Shown: piece after piece, positions 46,344 to 54,084 of the stretch
Numbering within the stretch: the first letter of the stretch is position 1
How the letters are laid out: every line of letters begins with the position of its first letter
Source: Deltaproteobacteria bacterium
Lineage (GTDB): Bacteria > Desulfobacterota > Binatia > UTPRO1
Length of the DNA stretch: 64,000 nucleotides
Assembly (NCBI GenBank): GCA_016200545.1
Contig: JACQEO010000016.1
Span: 62,001-126,000, forward strand
Direction of reading: 5' to 3'
Translations under genes and position numbers: made by a program
Notes under the pieces: generated by a model
Database searches by the model: none
The model's input: the letters and a program-made list of their open reading frames with translations, nothing else
What the model was told of the DNA's origin: nothing

Positions 46344-47699
46344 ATGCATCCCCTCCGCGCGCCATCCGACCTCGATCGCATCGCCGCCGCGATCGGCCCC
46401 GCGCGCCGCGTGCTGTACGAGGACGTCCACGTGTATCCGCTTTCGGCGCCGAACTTCACGCCGGCGGTCGGGACCGAGCGGGTCCGACCCAGCGCCGGGC
46501 CCCTCAAGCTGTACGTCCACGTGCCCTTCTGCAACTACGCCTGCAGCTTTTGCTTCTACGCGAAGCGCGTCGGAACGCCGCGCGCGCAGATGGAGCGGTA
46601 CGTGGCGGCACTCGCCCGTGAGCTGGCGTGGATCGAGCCCGGGAGCTCTCTCGCGCAGCTCTACGTCGGCGGCGGTACGCCGACCGCCCTTCCCAGCGAC
46701 CTGCTCGAGACTCTGCTGACGGTGATCTTCCAACGCCTGCCGCCGGAAGCCGGTGCCACGCTCACCGTCGAAAGCTCGCCCGAATCGCTCACACAAGAAC
46801 ACATCCGCGTTTTCCAACGGCTGGGCATCAACCGGATGAGCATGGGGATACAGACCCTCGACGCGGGTGTGCTCGCCGACCTCAACCGGCATCACGGAGT
46901 CGCGGAGACGGCGCTCACCGCATGCGACCGTCTTCGCCAGGCGGGTTTCTTCGTGAACGTGGACTTGATCTACGGCCTACCGGGCCAGGACGAGGAAGGG
47001 TTCCTCCGCGACCTCCGGGAGGTCACCACGCGGCTTCCGCACTCACTCACGCTCTACAATCTTCGCCTGAACGAGCACACGCCGCTCGCCACGGTACTCT
47101 CGGACGTGGAGCGGCTCGATCTAGCGTGTCTCATGCGCTGGCGAGCGTTCGTCCGCCAGGCGACCGCCGAGCTTGGATACACCCAGACGCGCTGGCACAC
47201 CTTCGTGGCCCCGCATGCCCTGGAGTCTTCCTATGATCGGGCGCCGTGCGTCGACGGTTTCGACCTCGGTCGTCAGCTCGGGATCGGCATGAGCGCCGTG
47301 TCGCACCTCGGGCATACCGTCTATCGCAATCACGAAGGCTTCGAGAGCTACCTGCGTCGCATCGAGGCTGGGGAGAGCCCGGTCGACGGCGTCTTCTCGC
47401 TCGGCCTCGACGACCGGCGGACGCTCTTCATCGCGCGTTCCCTGGGCGACGGACAGGCGCTCGACCGGCAGGAGTATACGGACGTCTTCGGTCGGCCGAT
47501 CGAAGACGACTTCGGGACGTTGCTCGAGCGCCTCGGCGCCGCCGGGCTCGTCGTCGACGAGAACGGCGCGCTCGCGCTCACCGACGTCGGACGCCTGGTC
47601 TACGACCTCATCCTCCTCGCCTTCTATCCCGCTCACGCACGCCGGTGGCTCGACGCCCGCCAGCCGCTGGAGCGTCGTCGCACGGCGAACGCCCGATAG
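46344..47699 (+). CDS. HemN-like radical SAM protein
   Basis: 451 residues. Cys63-x3-Cys67-x2-Cys70 in VPFCNYACSFCFYAK binds the SAM-cleaving [4Fe-4S] cluster, GGGTPT is the SAM-binding turn, and the layout to the C-terminal winged-helix-like region (GLVVDENGALALTDVGRLV) matches HemN/HemW-class enzymes. Family members decarboxylate coproporphyrinogen III, carry heme, or methylate/cyclopropanate natural products. It is divergent from an operon with a ferritin-like protein and PIG-L deacetylase, so a tailoring role is possible. The actual reaction is unknown. Confidence 0.85.
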   Translation: MHPLRAPSDLDRIAAAIGPARRVLYEDVHVYPLSAPNFTPAVGTERVRPSAGPLKLYVHVPFCNYACSFCFYAKRVGTPRAQMERYVAALARELAWIEPGSSLAQLYVGGGTPTALPSDLLETLLTVIFQRLPPEAGATLTVESSPESLTQEHIRVFQRLGINRMSMGIQTLDAGVLADLNRHHGVAETALTACDRLRQAGFFVNVDLIYGLPGQDEEGFLRDLREVTTRLPHSLTLYNLRLNEHTPLATVLSDVERLDLACLMRWRAFVRQATAELGYTQTRWHTFVAPHALESSYDRAPCVDGFDLGRQLGIGMSAVSHLGHTVYRNHEGFESYLRRIEAGESPVDGVFSLGLDDRRTLFIARSLGDGQALDRQEYTDVFGRPIEDDFGTLLERLGAAGLVVDENGALALTDVGRLVYDLILLAFYPAHARRWLDARQPLERRRTANAR

Positions 47700-47750
47700 C
47701 GGGCGCAGCAGCGACGAGTTCACTCAGCGACGCACTCGAGCAAACGTCGA

Positions 47751-48194
47751 TCATTCGAGCGACAGTACCGAACGGCAACTTTCATCGATCTCTGTCGCCG
47801 GAAGATACGCGATCGCACCCGGCTCCGCGTTGAGGTACGCGCGAATTGCCGCCGCCGACGACAAAACGATGGGGGGAGTGATCCCCTCAAAGTAGCGCGC
47901 GTTCCAGTAGGAGACGAGCTCCCGCGTGGAACGTCCGAGCACAAATGCGGAGAACCGCTCGCGCACCGGATTGCCGGCGGGAAAATTGATCGGAATCACC
48001 CGAGTACCGCCTGACCACACTCGCTGGCGCCGAAGATAGACATCCCGTAAAGCGTCACGCGAGATCTCCTTGACAAAACTGCCTCGTCCGACGACGACGG
48101 TGATGCGCGGCGAATGGTCGTCAGTGTCCCCGCGCGCCATCGCTGCGCACAGCAATCCGGCCAGCAAGCCCGCGAGCGCAGGGAGCCTCGTCAC
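47751..48194 (-). CDS. PstS-like small periplasmic binding-protein
   Basis: 147 residues from a GTG. A signal peptide (LAGLLAGLLCAAMARG) precedes VVVGRGSFVKEISRDAL and PINFPAGNPVRERFSAFVLG, patterns of short PBP-II/phosphate-binding-like domains found beside porins and sensor proteins. It lies 2 bases after the porin gene stop, hence one transcript. It probably binds an oxyanion or small ligand, or supports signalling; it is too short for a full PstS. Confidence 0.75.
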   Translation of the reverse strand: MTRLPALAGLLAGLLCAAMARGDTDDHSPRITVVVGRGSFVKEISRDALRDVYLRRQRVWSGGTRVIPINFPAGNPVRERFSAFVLGRSTRELVSYWNARYFEGITPPIVLSSAAAIRAYLNAEPGAIAYLPATEIDESCRSVLSLE

Positions 48195-48196
48195 GA

Positions 48197-49300
48197 TTAG
48201 AAAAATATCGAGAGCGACGCGAGTAAGCCTTTCGGCACGTCGTCGCTTGGCTTGTTGGTGAGCTGGTAGTCCGCCTTGATGATAAGATGCGCGTACGGTC
48301 GCCAGGTAAGACCGATGAGGCCGACCTCGATCTGTCCGTCACGAAACGAACGAAAATGCTCATACCGTAGGATGCCATACAGATCGTTGCGCAACGGCAC
48401 CGCGTCTTGGATGTATAATCCCCATTCGTCATCCACGAAGCGTTCCGGAGAGCGTGCATAGACGAACTCACCGAGTAGATCATTGCCGGCAATATTCAGG
48501 TTGATGTCGGCGCCTGCGGCCGGCTCGAGTCCTCCGTGGCCGCGCCGTTCCGCACCCACACCGTTCAGCCCAAGACTGAGATAGGCGGCACCGACCTCGT
48601 GCGCCGCGGCGACGCGTCCTCCCACCAAGGTCAAACCGGCTTCGTCCGAGCTACGAAGCGGCAGCTCGTCTTGTGCCGGTGCGTACCCTGTAGCATCGAT
48701 GCTCCACCCGTGCAGTGTCGCCTGGTAAAAGATGCCTCCGCCGGTGGTGTGCTCGGGGAAGGTCCGCTCCGTCACGAGTGGTCGTTCGACCGTCCACGTC
48801 AAGGGTGCGCGCCTAATCTCATTCCACACCCCGAATGGCGTGAGGAACTTCCCAACCCGCACCGTGAGATGCGGGCTCACGAGCAAGTCGGCGTACAGCC
48901 GCTCGATGAAAATGTCGGAGCTGTCGACTCGCGCACCGCTGCCCACCGACACTTCGAGCGTGTTCTCGAGGCGCGTTTCGCTGAAGAACGCGAGCCGGGG
49001 CAGCGGCTCGTACCGCACGAGCAAATTGACATCATCCAGCTCGAGCGAAGCCTTTCCGGATTGCGGCACCGTCGCATTGACGGTCACGTCGCCGCCAAGC
49101 CAGACCGGCGCAATCGGAACGAGGTACCCGTTGCCGCCGTTCGCGTCCGCGAAGCTCGAGCCCGGTTCGTCTACCTCCGATGCGCCCCCAACGCTTCCCG
49201 CCGCGATAAACGCGATGAACAGCAGGATGAGCGCGGACTCCCTTGCGGTCCGCTTGATTTTGTTCGCGGTCGTTCTCGTCGTGACGACAGCCGGGCTCAT
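48197..49300 (-). CDS. Outer-membrane porin-like protein
   Basis: 367 residues. A signal peptide (ESALILLFIAFIAAG, about 21-36) leads into alternating-hydrophobicity beta strands, and the C-terminus LLASLSIFF ends in the outer-membrane-assembly aromatic motif. VRVGKFLTPFGVWNEIRRAP is a recurrent motif in bacterial Phosphate-selective/OprP-like porins. The only ATG in frame is at 49300. It forms an operon with the PstS-like protein. Its substrate is unknown. Confidence 0.75.
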   Translation of the reverse strand: MSPAVVTTRTTANKIKRTARESALILLFIAFIAAGSVGGASEVDEPGSSFADANGGNGYLVPIAPVWLGGDVTVNATVPQSGKASLELDDVNLLVRYEPLPRLAFFSETRLENTLEVSVGSGARVDSSDIFIERLYADLLVSPHLTVRVGKFLTPFGVWNEIRRAPLTWTVERPLVTERTFPEHTTGGGIFYQATLHGWSIDATGYAPAQDELPLRSSDEAGLTLVGGRVAAAHEVGAAYLSLGLNGVGAERRGHGGLEPAAGADINLNIAGNDLLGEFVYARSPERFVDDEWGLYIQDAVPLRNDLYGILRYEHFRSFRDGQIEVGLIGLTWRPYAHLIIKADYQLTNKPSDDVPKGLLASLSIFF

Positions 49301-50075
49301 CGGCGCACTCGCCTACACCAGGGCGCGGCGTGCGCTGGACTTGTATACGACGACGTCGACAAGGAATTGGCGCAGTTCATACGGCAGATCGTCACCGGAC
49401 GCCAAGCCTGGAGACGGGCGGCGCGGCAATCGAGGTGTCCGCGACCCACTCTCGCTCGTGCGAGGTTCGGACGAGCTCGCTCGATTGTTGCAATTCGAAG
49501 CGCCGATCTTCGATCCGGGGCACGAGAACCGCGTCGTAGGCACGCTGCTGGTGCTCGTCGCCGCGCGACAGCTCCTGCGTACGGCGCAGACGTCGCTCGG
49601 GGCGGTCGGTGCACCTCGCTTTCGAGGTTCGTGATCCCGACGGTCACACCGTGATCAGGCGCGCGCGATTCATCGGCGCAGCTCGCGCATCCGGTCAGTT
49701 TCGCTCGGATCTCTGATCGCGCATTTCTTACGGAAGGGGCGCAGAAGGGGCGCAACCCTGCAGCTTTCTGCGCGAATCCTACCTTGACGGCATGGCGCGT
49801 CCGCATTCCATCGGCGCCGCCCGGAGCGTCCTTTGGCATGCTCGCTGCTGCGGTGGGCTCTCTGATGGGACCCCGATACGTCACCTCCCTGTGCCATGCG
49901 GCGCATCGGTGTGTTCGCACGCGTGGAACGGTCTCCTGACGATGCTCCACACGACGACGGACTGGCGCCGTGCGCTTCGCCCTGAGTATGGAACCTTCTT
50001 CTCCGCCGTCTCCAGTTCCCCCAACGCCGCCATGTCGTGCGCTCCCGAGCTCCGGCGCGACATTGCGTGATTCGA
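49301..50075. other. 775-bp stretch with no convincing intact gene
   Basis: No complete plausible frame is seen. On the plus strand broken pieces look coding: a membrane helix (VRLILFAVVLVVTTAG, overlapping the porin start at 49240-49300), then VYDDVDKELAQFIRQIVTG about 49340-49395 in another frame, then VHLAFEVRDPDGHTVIRRAR about 49605-49670 in a third. That could be a sensor-kinase gene wrecked by frameshifts, or chance in high-GC DNA. The porin promoter must lie in its left part. Confidence 0.45.
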
Positions 50076-50633
50076 ATGCTGCGGCGGCGCGACATTGCAG
50101 TTGCAGCGTTGCTGCCGTGCCTATGGTGCGTGTCACCGGCCGATGCTGAGCAACTCCTCACGACGTGGCAAGCGACGGTGACCGTGATCGACGACACCGG
50201 CCACGTTTCGCGCGTGCCGGAGACGACACGAGACACGCTTGCCGCATGTGCCGACCGGCAATTGCCGCCTCTCGATTTTTCCGGGCTTGCGTTCGTGTAC
50301 GACACCGAAGCCGACGCACTCGAGGTCATACGCGTACGCGATGGCGCGCCGGTCTGCGTCCCGAACCGCTTCACCGCCGGCTTCACGCTCGGAAACGCGA
50401 GCGGCGCGGCGCGCATCCGTCAGGCAATCGTGATCGAAGGTGACAATGGCCGCGCGGTCGGCAGCGCAACCGGTCCTGTCATGCAACAGTTCGACCGTGG
50501 AGCTCTTCGCGCGACAACCGCGTGGAAGGCCAAGATCAGTGGTGCACGGTACGACCCGGATAGCGGGGTCGCCGAGATTTTCGAAGGGGTATTCCGTACG
50601 GGCGCGCCGCTCCTACCCGTCACAGGACAGTGA
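50076..50633 (+). CDS. Secreted hypothetical protein
   Basis: 185 residues from the ATG at 50076. A signal peptide (DIAVAALLPCLWCVSPADA) is followed by a beta-rich mature domain (TTWQATVTVIDDTGHVSRV, later TAWKAKISGARYDPDSG). Two cysteines may bond. No family is recognised. A PIG-L deacetylase gene starts 44 bases after its stop on the same strand, so they may share a transcript. Confidence 0.6.
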   Translation: MLRRRDIAVAALLPCLWCVSPADAEQLLTTWQATVTVIDDTGHVSRVPETTRDTLAACADRQLPPLDFSGLAFVYDTEADALEVIRVRDGAPVCVPNRFTAGFTLGNASGAARIRQAIVIEGDNGRAVGSATGPVMQQFDRGALRATTAWKAKISGARYDPDSGVAEIFEGVFRTGAPLLPVTGQ

Positions 50634-50676
50634 GCGATTCCCGCCGCGCGCGCGAGCTTCTGTTGAGGAGCTCGAC

Positions 50677-51834
50677 ATGAGGTTCGCCGCGCGCGACCGC
50701 GTCATGGTCCTCGCCCCTCACCCTGATGACGAGACGCTTGGAACGGGAGGCCTTCTTCAGCGCGTTCGCGCCGCCGGAGCGTCGGCGCGCATCATCGTCG
50801 CGACGGATGGAGAAGACAATCCGTGGCCACAGCGAGTGCTGGAGCGCCGCATCCGCATTCGTACCGCGGATCGCGTCAGGTGGGCTGCGCGCCGGCGCCA
50901 GGAAACGTATGCGGCGCTCACCGCACTGGGAGTTCCCCCCAGTTGGGCGGTGTTCCTCGGGCTGCCCGATCAAGGCTTGACCGCCATCGTCACAACCCAG
51001 CCGAGCGCAGCTATCCAACAACTGGTGGCCGCGCTCTGTGACTGGAGACCGACGCTCCTCGTGATGCCGTCGCTGCACGATCTCCACCCCGACCACAACT
51101 CGCTGGGTTTCCTGACTCTACAGGCGCTGACGGCCATGGCGCTCGCGGATCGACCAGTCGTGCTGACCTACATCGTCCATCCGCTCGACACCCCGGCATT
51201 TCCGGAGGGGGTGCGTTTGCATCTCACCGTCGACGAGCAAGCTCGGAAGCGCGCTGCCATCGAGCAACATGCGACACAGCTCGTCTTTCACGGCCGCTCC
51301 TATCGCCGCGTCGCCTCCGGCGTCGAGAGCTTCGCGCTGATGTCCAGCGCGTTCGGCGGCAGTGCCGCGCTTCCGATGGTGCGCGCGACGGTGCGTGCCG
51401 GCATTCTCGACGTGCGGTTGTCGTCATGGGGGCCTCGCGCATGGTCGACCTCTCTGCTCATCGTCGGCTGGCGCTCCGCTGCCGAACACGCCGCACTTCG
51501 CGTCGAGATAGGCCCATGGCGCCGCACCGCCAGCGTCTACGACTCAGCGTCACACATCGTCGGAACGGCACGCTGTGTAACCGCCGACGCAGAATGTCGC
51601 ATCACGCTGCCGCTGCCCGAGTGGAGCGCTTCGACACGACTCTTCGTCAAGGCTGTCTCGCGGTTGGTCTTCTTCGATCGCGGCGGTTGGTGCGAGGCTG
51701 CGGGGCCGAGCCTTCGCTGGGTCGACGGGGAAGCGTCTCAACCAGGCTGCGACGCGGCCGCCAACGGTGGGCCGAGCTCGGGAACCGCGCAAAATCCTGC
51801 GCGGTTCCAACGCTCAGTGTCGAGCTCATCTTGA
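50677..51834 (+). CDS. PIG-L family deacetylase with C-terminal extension
   Basis: 385 residues. VMVLAPHPDDETLGTGG contains the zinc motif (His15, Asp17, Asp18) and HDLHPDHNSLG the distal ligand. The first 230 residues are the deacetylase; the rest (about 235-385) looks like a beta-rich extra domain not normally found. It starts a gene run (173 bases to the next gene) with glycosyltransferases. A plausible target is a GlcNAc-lipid made by the next gene's HpnI-like domain. GAGGAG precedes the ATG. Confidence 0.85.
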   Translation: MRFAARDRVMVLAPHPDDETLGTGGLLQRVRAAGASARIIVATDGEDNPWPQRVLERRIRIRTADRVRWAARRRQETYAALTALGVPPSWAVFLGLPDQGLTAIVTTQPSAAIQQLVAALCDWRPTLLVMPSLHDLHPDHNSLGFLTLQALTAMALADRPVVLTYIVHPLDTPAFPEGVRLHLTVDEQARKRAAIEQHATQLVFHGRSYRRVASGVESFALMSSAFGGSAALPMVRATVRAGILDVRLSSWGPRAWSTSLLIVGWRSAAEHAALRVEIGPWRRTASVYDSASHIVGTARCVTADAECRITLPLPEWSASTRLFVKAVSRLVFFDRGGWCEAAGPSLRWVDGEASQPGCDAAANGGPSSGTAQNPARFQRSVSSSS

Positions 51835-52007
51835 TCGCTCCGACGTTTCAGCCACGTTTTGGTGGCACGATGACTGCTTCCCTCGACAAAGCTGCGGGGC
51901 TCACGCTAGCATCGATTGCAACCCCCGCGATCGTGGGGCGCGGAAGGGCGCGGAGTGGAGCAACGTCGGGCGGCTCGTCGCCGTAGCGGATACCGACAAG
52001 CAATCGG

Positions 52008-53936
52008 ATGACACTCGGCATCGGCGCGCTCGGCACACTGTTGGCGGCATCCGGTCTCTACACCTTGGCCGTATGTGTCGTCGCCCGGCGCTTTCGACGG
52101 CTGAGCCGTCACGAGGCGCTGCCGGAGATCACGCAGAGCCTCGGGGTATCCATCCTGATTCCACTCGAAGGCACCGAGCCCACCCTCTTCGAAAATCTCT
52201 CGGCGTATTGCGAGCTCGACTATCGAGGGCCGGTGCAACTCGTCGTCGGAAGCCTCGACGCTGACGACCAGGCGCTCACGACGGTTCGGCATGTGGCGAA
52301 GCGTCATCCCGGGGCAGACCTCCATCTCGTCGAGGGCGCTACGATTCTCGGGCCGAACCGCAAGGCGTCGCTGCTCGCGGCCCTCAGCGGCCACGCTCGG
52401 CACCCGATCATCGCCGCGATCGACAGCGACGTGCGAGTCACACGCGACTATCTGCTCCGAATGCTTCCCGTCCTCCTGCGCCCCGGTGTGGGGCTCGTCT
52501 CTTGTCTGTACCGTGCTCCGGCGCCGAATACGTTGGCGCGAGCGTACGAAGCACTGTGTATCAACGCCGACTTTTGCCCTTCCGTGATCTTGGCGAGTGT
52601 CCTTGGACGCCCCGATATTGCCCTAGGCGCGAGTATCGTCCTGCGCAGAGAGACGCTCGATCAGGTGGGAGGGTTCGCGGCACTCGTCGAACATCTTGCC
52701 GATGACCACCGACTCGGTGCGCTGGTGCATGCGCGAGGGCAGCGGGTGGTACTCGCCCCCTACGTCGTCGAGAGCGATCCGAATCCGGCGAACCTGGCAG
52801 CCGCCTTTCGCCATCAGATGCGCTGGGCACGCACCCTGCGGGCCTGTGCTCCCTGGGGTTACATAGGGAGCATCGTGACTCACACCACGAGCGTCGCGCT
52901 TTGCACGCTCATCCTCGCCTCTTTCCTGCCCGGCGCGCTCGTGCTTCTCGCGCTCGCGGTACTGGTCTTACGTTTCGTGGCGGCCGTCGTCGGCGCGCGC
53001 GCGCTCGGCGCCCGCGTCGGATGGACCTTGCCGCTCCTACCGTTCCGCGACCTTGCAGGCACGGCGATCTGGTGTGCGAGCTTCGCTGGAAATCGCATCG
53101 AATGGCGAGGTCGATCGTACCGTATCGGATCGGAAGGGCGCTTGCGTGACACTGCCCATCTCGCGCCGCCGACCACCGTTTCGACGGTGCGCGAACGACT
53201 GCTGAGCGTCGTGGTTCCGGCACACGACGAAGCACTCAACTTGGACCGACTCGTCGAAGAGGTGCGTCGCACCCTCGATGCCGCTGACCTCCCGTGGGAG
53301 ATCGTCATCGTCGACGATGGCAGCGTCGACGAGACTCCGCAGGTACTTCCGCGCCTCGCCGCCGACGACTCTCGCGTGCGCTGGCTTCGGCTTCCGACTC
53401 GGAGCGGTCAAACGGCGGCCCTCGTCGCCGGTTTCCGTACCGCATCCGGGTCGCTGATCGCGACGCTCGACGCCGACTTGCAATGTCCGCCACGCGAGCT
53501 TCCGACCCTTCTCGCCGCACTCGGTGATGCGGACCTCGCGTGCGGTGTCCGCATCGGTCGTCAGGATCCGTGGCAGCGTCGCCTCGTCTCCGCCGTCACG
53601 AATCTCATGCGCCGCTGCATCCTCGCGCCCCGATTGCGCGATCTCGCGTGTCCGCTCCGGGTTTTCCGCGTGGACGCGCTGGGCCGGGTGGAAGCGATGA
53701 CACCGTTGTTCGACGGTTTCCACCGTTGGCTGCCGGCGCTCTTCGTGCTTGCGCAGTTGCGCGTCGTTCAGCGGCCGGTGACGCACGAGCCCCGGCTCGC
53801 CGGAGTGTCGAAGTACACGGCCACCGGCCGCGCTGGGCCGATCGCGCGTGAAGCGATGCACATGCTGGAGATCATCCTGCGCCGCCGGCGCGGGTTCCGC
53901 ATCGTCGCGAACGCCGCGCGGTTGTCGCTGCCGTGA
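52008..53936 (+). CDS. Fused HpnI-like GT2 and dolichyl-phosphate-mannose-synthase-like GT2
   Basis: 642 residues in two modules. About 1-385 resembles HpnI/ceramide-glucosyltransferase-like GT2: N-terminal membrane helix, SILIPLEGTEPTLF, D-x-D in IDSDVRVTRDYLL, QMRWARTLR and C-terminal membrane helices. From about 398, LLSVVVPAHDEALNLDRLVE, IVIVDDGSVDETPQ and TLDADLQCPP are a dolichyl-/polyprenyl-phosphate-sugar synthase domain. HpnI adds GlcNAc to bacteriohopanetetrol; DPM-like enzymes charge polyprenyl phosphate. The fusion may couple the two. Neither acceptor is proven by sequence. Confidence 0.82.
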   Translation: MTLGIGALGTLLAASGLYTLAVCVVARRFRRLSRHEALPEITQSLGVSILIPLEGTEPTLFENLSAYCELDYRGPVQLVVGSLDADDQALTTVRHVAKRHPGADLHLVEGATILGPNRKASLLAALSGHARHPIIAAIDSDVRVTRDYLLRMLPVLLRPGVGLVSCLYRAPAPNTLARAYEALCINADFCPSVILASVLGRPDIALGASIVLRRETLDQVGGFAALVEHLADDHRLGALVHARGQRVVLAPYVVESDPNPANLAAAFRHQMRWARTLRACAPWGYIGSIVTHTTSVALCTLILASFLPGALVLLALAVLVLRFVAAVVGARALGARVGWTLPLLPFRDLAGTAIWCASFAGNRIEWRGRSYRIGSEGRLRDTAHLAPPTTVSTVRERLLSVVVPAHDEALNLDRLVEEVRRTLDAADLPWEIVIVDDGSVDETPQVLPRLAADDSRVRWLRLPTRSGQTAALVAGFRTASGSLIATLDADLQCPPRELPTLLAALGDADLACGVRIGRQDPWQRRLVSAVTNLMRRCILAPRLRDLACPLRVFRVDALGRVEAMTPLFDGFHRWLPALFVLAQLRVVQRPVTHEPRLAGVSKYTATGRAGPIAREAMHMLEIILRRRRGFRIVANAARLSLP

Positions 53937-54079
53937 GTCTCGCGACGGCACCGCTGATCCTGCCGGACGTTGTCGTGCTCACGAACGCGCGGCCGAGGGA
54001 CGTCACGCACCTCGCGAAGCGTCTCCTCGTCCTCGCGTACGCGCACCAACGGAGCCTCCCGCTTCGCCCCGAAGGCTGA
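53933..54079 (+). CDS. Candidate 48-residue small protein
   Basis: A GTG overlaps the glycosyltransferase stop (GTGA) and opens a 48-residue frame (VSLATAPLILPDVVVLTN through to RPEG) ending 5 bases before the asparagine synthase start. Every other junction in this operon is a 4-base overlap, so the spacing argues that it is translated. It has no membrane helix and no recognised domain. It could instead be a leftover of a longer gene. Confidence 0.4.
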   Translation: MSLATAPLILPDVVVLTNARPRDVTHLAKRLLVLAYAHQRSLPLRPEG

Positions 54080-54084
54080 CGAAC

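Noticed and set aside
48732-49634. Plus-strand membrane protein starting within the porin gene
   Set aside because: Its first part is antisense to the porin signal peptide and the frame does not hold together beyond about 49340; kept only as part of the broken-region finding.
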